Assembly: GCA_049472395.1 (NCBI GenBank)
Contig: JBLIRR010000031.1
Span: 9,571-73,570 of the forward strand
DNA: 64,000 nt
Source of the DNA: JBLIRR01 sp049472395
Lineage (GTDB): Bacteria; SZUA-182; DTGQ01; JBLIRR01
Direction: 5' to 3'
Position numbers and translations under genes: made by a program. Every line of letters begins with the position of its first letter. The stretch's first letter is position 1. The notes under the pieces are model-generated. The model was not told the origin of the DNA and made no database searches. It worked only from the letters and a program-made list of their open reading frames with translations. This document shows positions 39,414 to 50,300 of this stretch, piece by piece.

Positions 39414-39926
39414 GAAAAGATCAGCCTGAAATGGGCTCATAGTGAATGTTCAAAGACATGGTTCTTAGCCTGATAGATTATGAGTACGATTATGAGTATG
39501 ATTATAAAAAATGTTTCAACTAAATATCCTAATCTTCATCATACTCTTACTCATCTTTGGTTATATTCTTTTGAATGAAAAGTGTAAACTAATGAATGGA
39601 AGGATGTCGAAAAGACTTTTCAAAACATTCAGTCCATAAGTTTTGGTAATTCAAAAAATTTATGTTGCGAAAATTGGCGTTTTATCAATTTTACAGCCAG
39701 ATAAAATTATGATAAGATACGAGACAATAACCAATTAAGGTGATCAAACGTCTATAAAATGTAGATTGAAAAAAGCATCAGATTTGTTAGTCAATGCAAA
39801 TTATGCATGCTGACCTAAACTAAATCTTATGTGATATGAATATCATTTAAAAAAAGAATAATCCCCCCAGAAAAAAAACAGTGGTATATTAATCCAAATT
39901 TATGGCCATATAAAAGGAGAAATATC
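39414..39926. other. Intergenic region with imperfect inverted repeat
   Basis: No gene is visible in this 513-base AT-rich stretch. Near 39480-39550 there is a repetitive tract of the type GATTATGAGTATGATTAT whose core GAGTATGAT recurs as its reverse complement ATCATACTC about 40 bases downstream, so a long imperfect hairpin could form after the pilY1 transcript. There is no T run to make it a clear terminator. The 10-mer TGAATGTTCA near 39443 is the reverse complement of the core of the 18-bp repeat upstream of the other pilY1 gene. Confidence 0.4.
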
Positions 39927-40490
39927 ATGAATAAAGGAAAGAGAAATATCATTATATTTTATTTTATCATTTTTGCTTTGATTTTATTCTTCGAAGGGAT
40001 ATGCATTGCTCAGGTTATTATATCCGGAGTTCCACCATTGCCGATAAATGTAACGTATATACCAGATCCCCTTTTGACCTTTGGCAGCTTGCCCCCTATT
40101 TATCCCTATGTGGGGGATACAATAACGGCTTTTGATTCATTTGTATGGCCAACAGGTGCTGTAGTCCCATCAACTTCTCTTGCTGATATATCTTTTGCTG
40201 TACCTGGTACATTTTCAGGCTTTCCAGGTCTTTCTGATCCCCAAATTTATCTCTCTACTTCTTTTCCTACATATGTCGATTACATGAATTTATATTTTAC
40301 AGCAGCTCCTGATGGAAGCACTTTACCCGGCGCATTTAGTCCGTTCGGACTTCCAAGTGTAACTGCGTATACCGGATATCTGACTATTTATCCATATTAC
40401 AGTTATGGGGATATATCTACGCTTCTTGCATTTTATGCAATAAATCCTATAGCTTCTTCGTATATTTCTGGTTATCCGCTGATTATTTAA
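39927..40490 (+). CDS. Small secreted protein rich in Pro, Tyr, Phe and Ser
   Basis: A 187-residue protein with AAAAGGAG upstream of the ATG and a clear signal peptide ending ICIAQ. The mature chain has regularly spaced proline and aromatic residues (PPLPINVTYIPDPLL, SLPPIYPYVGD, PYYSYGD) and almost no charge beyond Asp. I recognise no family. Its composition resembles the small secreted protein at 31840-32361 and the start of the macroglobulin, so it could be a structural surface or coat protein. The gene converges on the minus-strand accessory genes, overlapping a possible small ORF by four bases. Confidence 0.7.
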   Translation: MNKGKRNIIIFYFIIFALILFFEGICIAQVIISGVPPLPINVTYIPDPLLTFGSLPPIYPYVGDTITAFDSFVWPTGAVVPSTSLADISFAVPGTFSGFPGLSDPQIYLSTSFPTYVDYMNLYFTAAPDGSTLPGAFSPFGLPSVTAYTGYLTIYPYYSYGDISTLLAFYAINPIASSYISGYPLII

Positions 40491-40648
40491 AGCATCGAAA
40501 AAAATTTAAAGGTTTCAGTTCTGATCTGTCGTATCGTTTCGCCCTGTTCCACATAAATATGTTTGACGAAATGGCCGTTTTTCGCTTCGACTTTGGCTTT
40601 AAATTCATCAATGTGTTCTTGTTTGAAAATATTATCTAATTCTGACAT
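40487..40648 (-). CDS. Possible small protein of 53 residues
   Basis: A minus-strand frame from the ATG at 40648 to the TAA at 40487-40489 encodes a charged, largely helical 53-residue protein beginning MSELDNIFKQEH and ending TFKFFSML. It overlaps the end of the upstream membrane-protein gene by 17 bases in another frame, as coupled genes do. The amino-acid composition looks protein-like, but there is no clear ribosome site of its own and I know no family. Confidence 0.4.
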   Translation of the reverse strand: MSELDNIFKQEHIDEFKAKVEAKNGHFVKHIYVEQGETIRQIRTETFKFFSML

Positions 40649-41162
40649 TGTGTTCCCGTAGAAATTTTAACATCTTTTGAATTGTACCACGAAACTCTTG
40701 TGTCCAGGGCATAAGATCAACCTCTCCAGTATTTGATAACCGTTCGCGCAATTTTGCAGGTATTCCCTGTGAATCTCCAATCTTAGCATATAGAGAAAAA
40801 TCGGCACCTGCGCCATTATATCTTGATTTACATAGAAAGTATTGGGCTTTATTAATATCTAATTCAATCTCTTTAATGTCAGCACCATTTTTAACTTGAC
40901 CAATAATGACTTTTTTTTCAGAAGGTGAAATTTCTAAAAAGTGTTTAGGCCAATTACTTACACGCTTTATCATCCAGTATAACAAAATAAGAGCAGTGAT
41001 AAAAGCTACTCCACCAACTAGTTGTAGCCATAACCATTTAAAAACAAAAATCGCTAAAATTCCATGCACAACGACAATGATACCCATAAATATTGCAAGT
41101 ATGCCAGATGGCCCCGCCCCTCGTTTGAAACGAAGTTTGCTAGAAGTAATTTCTAATCCCAT
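40632..41162 (-). CDS. Membrane protein of unknown function with two N-terminal helices
   Basis: A 176-residue protein with AAGGAGG close to the ATG. Two adjacent hydrophobic helices (about residues 19-40 and 43-64: GILAIFMGIIVVVHGILAIF and LWLQLVGGVAFITALILLY) are followed by a soluble domain with mixed alpha/beta character (FLEISPSEKKVIIGQV, AKIGDSQGIPAKLRERL). This layout resembles small PH-like membrane-anchored proteins, but no diagnostic motif is visible. It belongs to the AT-rich accessory block between 40.5 and 42.8 kb. Confidence 0.7.
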   Translation of the reverse strand: MGLEITSSKLRFKRGAGPSGILAIFMGIIVVVHGILAIFVFKWLWLQLVGGVAFITALILLYWMIKRVSNWPKHFLEISPSEKKVIIGQVKNGADIKEIELDINKAQYFLCKSRYNGAGADFSLYAKIGDSQGIPAKLRERLSNTGEVDLMPWTQEFRGTIQKMLKFLREHNVRIR

Positions 41163-41323
41163 AATTCCTCCTTAAATTTTTATAATATTAATATAATGCA
41201 TGTTTTGCAGAAATCAGCGGCTGGAAGACAATAAACATGCAAGTGTAAAAAGCAGAATAAATATGGAAGAAAAATATGCACCCGAAAAACGAGCAAGCTT
41301 TCCCGGGCTGACTGAATTTTTTA

Positions 41324-41941
41324 CTAATTCTCTTTTATGGTTTTAAAGATGGCCCCAGCTTTTTTTACTTTTCGCAATTGCTTTTCAGTAAGTTTTTGTT
41401 TTTCGGTATAACAAACCCCACCAAAATATAAAGACTTAACAACTTTTGCTCCGGCAATTTTCGCACCATTTTTTAGTATGTTTAAACAGTTCGGCATAAT
41501 AATTCTCCCAATCAAAGCAGGACAAGAGCTAGAAGTGACAATAATCGCTTTTTTGCTTAATTTTTTAATACGTTTTTGGGGTGCGATTTTTCCCCAAGGC
41601 CAGTATACATAGACTATAAGTCTTTCGATAAATCTTTTCATTATAGCTGTAACAGTTGAAAAGTTAATTGGAGAGGCTAATATGAGACCATCAGCGTTAT
41701 CTATTTCTTTTAAAATTTGATCCATGTCGTCATTATGTATACAGTCACCTCGTATTTTATGAGGATCTGTTTGAGTACAAACCCTACAATTTAAACAAAA
41801 TTTAATAGAATAATCCGTAAGATAAATTTTTTTGGTTTCCATTCCATTTTGTTTGGCACTATCCAAAATACAACTAACTACTTGATCAGTAATTCCTCCT
41901 CTGCGATAGCTTCCTATTATACCAATAACTTTTCTATTCAT
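41324..41941 (-). CDS. NAD(P)H-dependent FMN reductase / flavodoxin-family protein
   Basis: A 205-residue flavodoxin-fold protein. The N-terminal IIGSYRRGGITDQVV matches the FMN phosphate-binding loop GSxRxxGxT of the family (PF03358). The segment FCLNCRVCTQTDPHKIRGDC is the cysteine-containing region common in iron-sulfur flavoprotein-like reductases, and DGLILASPINFSTVTAIMKRFIERL is the conserved flavin-binding segment. Such enzymes reduce flavins, quinones or other acceptors in the cytoplasm. AAGGA precedes the start. A decayed coiled-coil tail lies just upstream, which suggests rearrangement in this block. Confidence 0.85.
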   Translation of the reverse strand: MNRKVIGIIGSYRRGGITDQVVSCILDSAKQNGMETKKIYLTDYSIKFCLNCRVCTQTDPHKIRGDCIHNDDMDQILKEIDNADGLILASPINFSTVTAIMKRFIERLIVYVYWPWGKIAPQKRIKKLSKKAIIVTSSSCPALIGRIIMPNCLNILKNGAKIAGAKVVKSLYFGGVCYTEKQKLTEKQLRKVKKAGAIFKTIKEN

Positions 41942-41947
41942 AATCCT

Positions 41948-42010
41948 TTATTGATTTTTCTTTTCAAGTTCTTCAATCTTCTTTTGGAGTTCTTCAAGTT
42001 TCTTTTTTAT
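41948..42010 (-). pseudogene. Coiled-coil gene-end remnant
   Basis: A short open stretch on the minus strand reads KKKLEELQKKIEELEKKNQ followed by TAA. It is preceded in frame by a TAA only two codons earlier and has no start codon, so it is the leftover 3' end of a gene whose body is gone. Confidence 0.4.
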
Positions 42011-42054
42011 TTATGATAATATATTATGTATGGTAATATATTGCAATACGCTGT

Positions 42055-42684
42055 TTACTTCTTCTCCACTGTTACTAACAAATCGGACTCAAACATTGCT
42101 TGAGGAGAAATAACAAATTCATCGTATGGAATTTTATCCCCAAAACGTTCCTTTAGCTTTTTCTGAACAATGTCATTTTTAAGATCAAAATCTTTTAAAT
42201 ATTTAAGCTTTCCAATTTCAATATTCAATGAACGTTTATATATCTTCCATACAAGTTCTGAACAATAAATTCGTTTATCTGACCATTCGAAATAAAGATC
42301 ATATGGCCTATCTTTATACTCAAAAGCGACTTTTTCAACTGTTGTTATTTTATTAGGTGTTAGAAGCTTTTCCGCATCCTTCAACCTTTTAATAATATAA
42401 TGCCCATCTTCGCCTCTATGGATCCATTCAGCTAATGGTGTGAATTTTACAACTTTTGAGGCTTCATATACATAATATTGTCCATTAAGAAAAAAAATAA
42501 TTCCCATATGGCTGTATTTTGAATGGGTTGCTAATTGAATTGCATGACTTTGGGAAGACTGTGATGTTTGGAAAATAATATCACCTGGCTGTATATTTAT
42601 AAGTGTTCGAGTGCTACATCCCACATTAATTAATAGGATTAGAATCACTAATATTAGAAATTTAAATTCTTTTCTTTTTTTCAT
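42055..42684 (-). CDS. YiiX-like permuted papain-fold cysteine hydrolase (C92 / NlpC-P60-like)
   Basis: About 209 residues from the ATG at 42684. The N-terminus is a hydrophobic signal ending VGCS, possibly a lipoprotein with an unusual lipobox. The segment PGDIIFQTSQSSQSHAIQLAT followed by YSHMGIIFF supplies the histidine, and IYCSELVWKIY supplies the catalytic cysteine, in the His-before-Cys order of permuted papain-like enzymes of the YiiX/YebB type (PF05708). These act on amide or ester bonds in cell-envelope substrates; the exact substrate is unknown. There is no Shine-Dalgarno site, and the start codon lies directly beside an attC-like inverted repeat, as in cassette genes. Confidence 0.8.
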   Translation of the reverse strand: MKKRKEFKFLILVILILLINVGCSTRTLINIQPGDIIFQTSQSSQSHAIQLATHSKYSHMGIIFFLNGQYYVYEASKVVKFTPLAEWIHRGEDGHYIIKRLKDAEKLLTPNKITTVEKVAFEYKDRPYDLYFEWSDKRIYCSELVWKIYKRSLNIEIGKLKYLKDFDLKNDIVQKKLKERFGDKIPYDEFVISPQAMFESDLLVTVEKK

Positions 42685-42814
42685 ATAACGCAAAGTTCAG
42701 TGGCCGAAGCCGCTTAAATACAAAGTATTATCTTTTGCAATTTATGTATTGTAGCACGATAAAGCATTATAGCAAAATCGGCCAGCGGCATTGGTCCACT
42801 GAAACGGTTATCTC
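42682..42814 (-). other. attC-like recombination site
   Basis: On the minus strand the element begins AGATAAC, then TTTCAGTGGACCAATGCCGCT, and ends AGCGGCTTCGGCCACTGAA then GCGTTATAT. The two arms pair over about 19 bp with one extra unpaired base, and outer AGATAAC/GTTATAT boxes resemble the R boxes (RYYYAAC ... GTTRRRY) of integron attC sites. Length (about 130 bases), an imperfect stem and a gene start immediately after the GTT box all fit a gene cassette junction. No integrase and no second attC were found in the window, so a cassette interpretation is tentative. Confidence 0.45.
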
Positions 42815-43071
42815 TCCTTTTCAATTTTCGATCAGAACTTACTTGTGTTAGTTTTTCTAAAGTATATATTGCACAGATACAGCTCCGCTTCCTCAATTAC
42901 ATTGCCCCTCCTTTTCCTCCCCATTGCCCTTCTCATCTGCACCATAACTTTTATCATTTTTTTATCTTGAATAAAGAACTCAAATATTCTACCTACTTAA
43001 GAATTTGAAAAATGCGAACTCTCCTTGGCTGTACTTTTTTCCTATATGGAAAAATGTGACCCTGTCAATGT
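42815..43071. other. Intergenic region downstream of the unknown secreted-protein gene
   Basis: Together with the attC-like site this makes a gap of nearly 390 bases without a clear gene. A 42-codon minus-strand frame (MIKVMVQMRRAMG...) has no strong support. The sequence TGTGACCCTGTCAATGTTCAG at the right end looks like a dispersed intergenic element, but I cannot confirm that from one copy. Confidence 0.35.
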
Positions 43072-44142
43072 TCAGTAAAATTTTATATCCAACATCTCCC
43101 CGTTTTCCAAATTCCCGCTGATATTCCCAGCTATTTCAGTTTTGGTCATGAATAAATCATACGTGTAATTTAAAGTATTCGGATCCATAGAGTAATTCGT
43201 GATCCTATAATCTCGTGGTTTAGGGCCATACCTCCAAATATTTTCCGGGACTACCGGTGCTTTATATTCATTCGCATAAAAAATCATCATCATGTTTTGA
43301 ATATTGCGCACGTAAGACATAAAAGCGGCCCGATATGCCTGATCCATTGCTGACTCAGTCACAATAATGCGGTCAAGCGCGGCCTCAGCCAGTTGGACAC
43401 GTTCGGGCTTGTGCCTATTATTATCGATAATATACTGATATAGTTTTTTAATACGCTCGTAAGGTATCTCCGTTTTTCCCGTTTGACTTTGAAATAAAAG
43501 CTGGTTAGCCTCAAAATTAGGAAGTCCGAAATGGATTTCATCCAAGGACAGCTCTCGCCATTTTAGAGATCCCTTATCGGTCATTTTGGACACCTGCGTA
43601 AATAAACTTCTGGCCTCTTCAAAGCGCATGGCTCTTTTTTTCACCTGGGCTTCTTTGTAAAGCCTTTCAGCCTCTTCATTGTTCACAGCCGGCTTTTGCT
43701 CATCGATTGTTCTCAATCCCAGCTCTGATAAACGCTTCCCCATTTCTTTTCCAGCCCCATGTCCGATACTCACAAAAGCATTATAGATTCCTAGATAATC
43801 TAAGCCGGCCAAAGAAATATCCGAGGAAGTCACAATGGAAGGTATGCCTTCTGCCTCAAAAAGAAGCGTGATTTTGGCTGTACTCGCCCTCTCCACCAGG
43901 GACACAATAACACGCAATGTCCCTCTGTGTTTTTGTTCTTCTGTTTTGACGAATTCTATAGCATTAAAAAGAGTCACCTCCTGAAGCGCAGAATCAACAG
44001 CTGCTTCCTTCATCTCCTTCTTTTCCAAAGGATACCAATTTTTATTCCAAAACTCAGTGACCAAAAGCATCCGGCAAGGCGTCGCCGCATACACATTCCC
44101 GCAAAGCAATAACACACAAATAATCAATAATTTTTTCCCCAT
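43072..44142 (-). CDS. Secreted protein of unknown function
   Basis: A 356-residue protein with a signal peptide (KKLLIICVLLLCGNVYA). The first third is a mixed alpha/beta domain reminiscent of lipoprotein LpoB/CsgG-like periplasmic domains (RMLLVTEF...), and the middle is helical with a TPR-like unit (AERLYKEAQVKKRAMRFEEARSLFTQ). I do not recognise the family. A partial, internally deleted copy of this gene including its leader lies at 56532-56680 in the opposite orientation. Both copies face away from the macroglobulin operon that lies between them. Confidence 0.75.
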   Translation of the reverse strand: MGKKLLIICVLLLCGNVYAATPCRMLLVTEFWNKNWYPLEKKEMKEAAVDSALQEVTLFNAIEFVKTEEQKHRGTLRVIVSLVERASTAKITLLFEAEGIPSIVTSSDISLAGLDYLGIYNAFVSIGHGAGKEMGKRLSELGLRTIDEQKPAVNNEEAERLYKEAQVKKRAMRFEEARSLFTQVSKMTDKGSLKWRELSLDEIHFGLPNFEANQLLFQSQTGKTEIPYERIKKLYQYIIDNNRHKPERVQLAEAALDRIIVTESAMDQAYRAAFMSYVRNIQNMMMIFYANEYKAPVVPENIWRYGPKPRDYRITNYSMDPNTLNYTYDLFMTKTEIAGNISGNLENGEMLDIKFY

Positions 44143-44183
44143 ATGTCTATCCTATAACTTCTATATTCTTTTTATTAATCTCA

Positions 44184-44239
44184 TTATAGAAAACAATTTA
44201 ATAAATTCTGATCGGTTTATTTGGAGAAAAAATTTTGTA
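44184..44239 (-). repeat. Leader block A of an inverted repeat pair (partner 56532-56588)
   Basis: The minus strand here and the plus strand at 56532-56588 share CTCCAAATAAACCGATCAG and flanking bases with only a few mismatches over about 55 bases. This copy lies just upstream of the intact secreted-protein gene and probably includes its promoter. The pair flanks the whole 44.3-56.2 kb operon as inverted repeats. Confidence 0.8.
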
Positions 44240-44329
44240 ATATCTTCTAAGAAAAAGAGAAGAAATAGTGAAGGGGTAATATTGAAAAAACGGTTAGGTG
44301 GAAAGTTTTATAAGTTACAAGTAAGCCTC

Positions 44330-47300
44330 CTATAAGTCTCTATAAGTCTCATAATAGTATTTCATGAGCAAATAATATTGATGGGGATAAAGTTGATAGA
44401 TCCTCTGTTCCTCTTTGTCCCGGATCTCATTATAAGACCAGATTATGGTAAATCGGAATATTGTGTAAAGCTTCTCCTCGCTCATCCGGTCTTCTTTCAA
44501 TGTGTAATAATAATCTGTTGCCTTCATATCATAAATGAGGATCTTCCCTCTGTCATCCCATCCCCTTCTAAGCTGAAAATAGCCTGGGCCTAAACAGTTC
44601 GGGTCCCAACGGAGAAGGAGGGGACCATCGTACGCCGTACTCCACCAGTCTAACCCCTTATTTACTTCAAGATACCATTTGATTATTCTCTCGCCTGTCT
44701 GATGAATCACCTCTTCTAATTGAGTGGAGTATGCATCAGAGGGCATGAGTGCGAGGTGCATCGCAACCGGGATATCCGACCAATACTTTTCTTTTTCTAA
44801 AAATTCATCCGCTCCAAGCCCTATGATAATAGAGTCTATCTCATCCATGCCATACTCTGATTCTCCCCAAAGCTCCAGTCCACAGGCAAAGTGATATGAT
44901 TCATCCGACAATCCATTGCAGTTATTATCCTCCCCATCATAAATGTCCACACCTTGTGGATTCACGAACGGAGCCGTATCATCACAATCACCGCTCTTAA
45001 GCACATACTGAGCATATGCATCTGACGGATTATAGTAGGTAAGAACAAAGGTATTCGGGTCCCCAAATCCATCCTGGTCAAGATCACGGTAATAAATTAA
45101 TGGTTCTCTCGCCTGATACTGTCTTTCATAAATACTCAGAAGGCCATGGGCGAATTGACAATAGGTGTTGATTTTATAAGTGCCTTTCTGATCAAAGGTG
45201 TAGTCTGCCTTAAAATGTCCCCACTCCTCCGCATCCTCCGTGAAATAGACTTCCTCTATCTCTTCCTTTCCTTTTCCAGGTGGTTTTACAAGCGCCCACA
45301 CCCTTGTCCCGGGATCTGGTTTTTGTATTGTCACCCACAAGGGCACAGAACCCCAGAAAATCGTGCCATCCGGCATTGTCACTGAGGGGCCTTGATACCC
45401 GGACATGGAGGGAATACCGAAGGAAGTGGTCTTCGCCAACCTGCCATTTACTCCATCTTCAAGGATAGGCTTTTGGGGAGAATAATAGTCAATAGCATCA
45501 GAGGAAAGACGGTATGCATCATACAGGTTTACACCGGAGTAAATGGAGGTAAAGAAGAGTTGTGAGAAGGCACAGCGGCCTTCCTCTCCGAAATAGGCCG
45601 TCTGGTCGTCAGAGGTACTGCACACATAGATCCTCTGTGGGGCCTGTGTAACAAATCGGTATGCGTGCGGAGTATCTATGAGAAGCACGTGGGTGCATTT
45701 CGGAAGCTCATCAAGCCACCTGTTTAACGTATCCGGATCAAGGTACTCGGTTTCATTAAGGCTGACCGCTACCTTGTGCTCATGCATCTCTGCCCGTCCA
45801 ATAAGGTAGATAAAAAGCAGGTCTGCCTCCTGGGCAAGTTCATGTAAGCTGCAATAAATCGTCTCCGGAGTAATCCTTTCCCCGCCAGGTTCCGGCAAGA
45901 GGCTTACCCTGGAAAATTGTTTTTCAAGAAGGACCCACTGAGCATGAGAAAGAAGATCTGAGAAATAGTGTGTATCTTTCTCGTAGCCTGCAATGAGCAA
46001 CGCATTTCTTTCTCCCTTAAGGTTTAAGGTATAGCTGTAAGGTAATGATATAGCGCCTTTAGTATTTTGCGCAAAGATAAGCAGGCTGTGAGGGCCTTTT
46101 TTCGTAAAGCCTGTATGGGTACCTTCAAATACTCCTTTACCTCTCTGCTCAAAATCAATTCTGATAAGGTCTCCCGTGGATATTTCCTGATTATTTGAGG
46201 ATACTTGTGGGCTCAAGGGAGTATGAGCCACTACCCCCCATACCCTCTCTATTCCGATAAGATCAGATACCTCTGCCCTCATTGTGATCTTTTGATTGAT
46301 TGTGATTGCGTTGGAATCAGAGAGTAGTTCCATTGAGGTTATGACCGGCTGATCTTGACAAACAAGATAACTTCCTCCTAAGGATATATTGTGAGCAAGA
46401 GAGCGATTATCAAGTCGTGGAAATTGTGAGGGCTCATGACGTATCTCAAGATCCTCGCGCAAAAAATTTTCTATTGCACTCATAGCGGAGCATGCATTAT
46501 CATAGGCACCAGCTAGGGTGGCCCCAGCCTGAAGGTAATTCAAAAGATAGTAAGTAAAGGAGATGAGGCCATGGGAGTAAAGGGAAGATCCTCCTTCAGG
46601 AGCAGAGGTTATGATGCAGCGGTTTTCTCCTTTAAGATGATCGATGAGGGGAGTGGAATTAGAGGATTCCATGATGATGCTGATTTGGGGAATTCCGTCC
46701 TCATCCTGAAGTTCATCGAGCCACTGCCCGAGGGGCGGGTCAGCATTGAGAAGAATTAAAGTAAGACTTGGTGTACCACGCTCTTTCGCCCAGGCGAGTG
46801 CTTCCCTGAGGCCCTGACTGCTCGACGACACACCAACACTATCGTGAGCGGGATCACCATCCTTAACCGGGTCTGCCTCATACTCTTTATGAGAGTCACG
46901 TTCTTCATTAGGGTGAGTGAGGTAGAATATCCTTTCTCTGCTATATCCCCTTTCTAAGAGTGTCAAATAGGCATACTGGGCGATGGCGCATGTTTCTTTT
47001 TCTCCTGCAACAATGATAGCCAGGGGTAGGTGTGCTTTCTCATCCCAGGTGGGAATAGTAACATTGATGGGGATCCTTCCGGTTACACCCCCAAGAGGAG
47101 GGATATGAGGATCATGGGTTGGAGATTGGGTGAAGTTCGGATCAATAATCGTGGCGAGTATATATGCCTTGCCATTATAAGCATTAGTCGTGTGTGGTGA
47201 CACAATCCCTTCGGAAGTCACAGTCAGTATCGTTGGATCTGAAGAATGAAAGTAAATCTGCTCTGTTATATCCCCGCTCCCGTCGAGATAGTGCCCTGTG

Positions 47301-50300
47301 GCCTTAAGAGCTATACTCTCTTCAGGATTCGTGATAGTTGGTGTGTGAGAGTCACCCATCGGAAATTCCAAAGAATCTATTTTTAAGGGATCTATAGAAA
47401 GGGTGATTGTGCAGAGCGTATGAGGCCCTTTAGACGTGATCATCTGTGGGGGTTGCGTTGAAAAAGGATATTCCAGCGACCAAAATTTTTGCCTGGCCTC
47501 TGAGAAAAGGGCCTCCAGAAGGTGGACCCGTTGCGTGTGAGAGATGCCTGTATCTGCGAAAAGACCGGTCTCGCGTGAGGCCTTAAAAAGCTCAACAAGT
47601 ATGCCGACAAAAGAATGGCTTCCGGTTGAGTCAAGGTATGATGCGCCATCATCGGTGCTGGTTATAATAGTCCGTGTGTAAAGAGGAGTAGTTGAATCGA
47701 TAAGATCATCGCAGAAAGATCCCGAGGAGCCAGATTCCACAAGGCAGATAAGGTCACGCCCTGTCCTTTCCTGAAAACTGTCAAGGGAGTATTTTAGGGT
47801 ATCAATCCTATTCGGATCAAGAGGGTCCGAGGCTTTGAGGATATGGCCCGGCATGATTTGGAAAGTATCCTTACCTCCAGGCCCGATGAGGGAGAGATAG
47901 AGGGGGCCCATATTAAGCCTGTTATAAGCCCAATCTGTGAGAGCATAGTGTACATCAGCCAATGTTGGGGCAAAGTCATCTACGACCAGAGGATTGGGAA
48001 GGTTATCTTCATCGATGTCCTGATAAAAACCCGGGATAAGATAATACATAAAGTAGCAAGGATAGTTTTTATCCGAGAAGGTGGAGTAAATTTTATTGGA
48101 TAAAGCTTGTATCGGGGGCCCGAGGCTATCTGGCATTGTAGCTGGCATCCCTGTGCATAGGACGAGATTGCCTTCTTGAAGAGGTGTATCGATAATATGG
48201 AAGACTATAAGGCCGCTCTCCCCATCAGCCACATATGCGTAATTACCCTCTATGGTTACGTCATAGGCTCTTCCCTTAGTATCATGATTTCCAGCTAAGA
48301 AAGGAGCGGTCGGATCGCTGATGTCTAAAATGACAAGGCCGCTATCCCCATCGGCTACATATGCATAATTTTCCTTTATGGCTACATCATAGGCACTCCC
48401 TTTAATATTATACCCTCCGACCAGAAACGGGGTGGTTGGATCACTGATGTCTAAAATGACAAGACCGCTATCTCCGTCAGCCACATAGAGGTAATTGTCT
48501 CTTATGGTTACTCCCTTTACATATCCGCTGGTAGTATACTTTCCCACCATGAGAAGGGCGGTTGGATCGCTAATATCTAAAATAACAAGATCCTTATCCC
48601 AGTCGGCTACATATGCGTAATTGCCCTTTATGGCCGTATCAAGGGCTGCCCCATTCGTATCATAACTTCCTGCCAGGAAAGGGGCGATTGGATCGCTGAT
48701 ATCTATTATGGCGAGGCCCCCATTTTCATCTGCCACATATGCGTAATTACCCTTTATAGTGACGTCATAGCCATGCCCTTTGGTATCAAGCCCTCCTGCC
48801 AGAAAAGGGGTGGTCGGATCGCTGATATCTACTATGACAAGACCATTACCCCAATTCGCTACATATGCGTAATTTCCCTTTATGGCCACACCAAAGGCTT
48901 CCTTTTCACCTATACCAAAGCCTGTCTCTTTGGTATCATAACTTCCGGCTAAGAAAGGGGCGGTTGGATCGCTGATATCTACTATGACAAGACCATTATA
49001 TCCATAAGCCACATATGCGTAATTTGCTTTTATGGCCACATCTGCTGCATACCGTTTGGGAGAAGTATACTTACTCACGAGGGAAGGAGAAATTGAATGG
49101 GTGAGAGATACTACGACAAGGCCATTATTCCCATCAGCTATATATGCATGTTTGTCTTTTATGGTTAAACCCTCAGCAATCCCTTCTGTATCAAACTCTC
49201 CAACTAAGAAAGGAGCGGCTGGATCACTGATATTTATAATGACAATGCCATCATTTACACCAGCCACATATGCGTAATTGTCCTTTATGGTTACATCCTC
49301 GGCATACTTGTTGATTTTATACATTCCAGCTAAGAAAGGCGTGGTTGAATCGCTAATATCTATAATAACAAGACCGCTATACCCATCAGCCACATAAACG
49401 TAATTGTCCTTTACGATGAGGCCCTTTGCATCCCCTTTGGTGTCATACTGTCCGACCAAGAAAGGTGTGGTTGGATCGCTGATATCCAGAATGACAAGGC
49501 CGCTATCCCCACCGCTCACATAAGCGTAATTGGCCTTTATGGCCACATCATAGGCCCACCCGCGGGTATCATATATTCCAGCCAAAAAAGGAGCCGTTGG
49601 ATCACTTATATCTACTATAACAAGGCCGCTATACCCATTGGCCACATAAGCGTAGTTGGCCTTTATGGCCACCGCATAAGCATTGCCCTTGATATCACAC
49701 CCCCCCGCTAAAAAAGGAGTCATTTGGTCCTTGATATCTACTATTATAAGACCCTTATTTCTAGTGGCTACATAGGCATAATTCCCCTGTATGGCTATAT
49801 CATAAGCATACCCATTTATAAAATCCGATCCGACAAGGGAGGGAGCGGTCGGATCGCTGATATCTACTATGACAAGATCACGATTCCCAGACGCCATATA
49901 GGCATAAGCACCCTTAATCACTATGCTGTAAGCATAGCTTGTATCATATTCCCCTGCCAGGGAAGGAACAATTGAATCGTAGAGATCGAGAATGACGAGA
50001 GCGCCATCCTCATCAACCACATATGCGGAGAAATCATTTATTACTATATCATAGGCAGTAAATTTTTCGGGATCATACACTCCGGCAAGAAAGGGAGCGG
50101 TTGGATCGCTGATATCTAAGATGATAAGGCCACCATCCCCACAAGCCATATATGCGCAAATGTCCTTTATGACTATGTCATGGGCATGCCCGGTGGTATT
50201 ATATCCTCCAGCCAGGAAAGGAGTCATCGGATCGCTGATATCTAATATAACAAGACCGTTATACTCGTCGGCCACATATGCGTAATTCCCCTTTACGGCT

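Noticed and set aside
39475..39555. Imperfect hairpin after the second pilY1 considered as a Rho-independent terminator
   Set aside because: The stem is AT-rich and imperfect and no T run follows.
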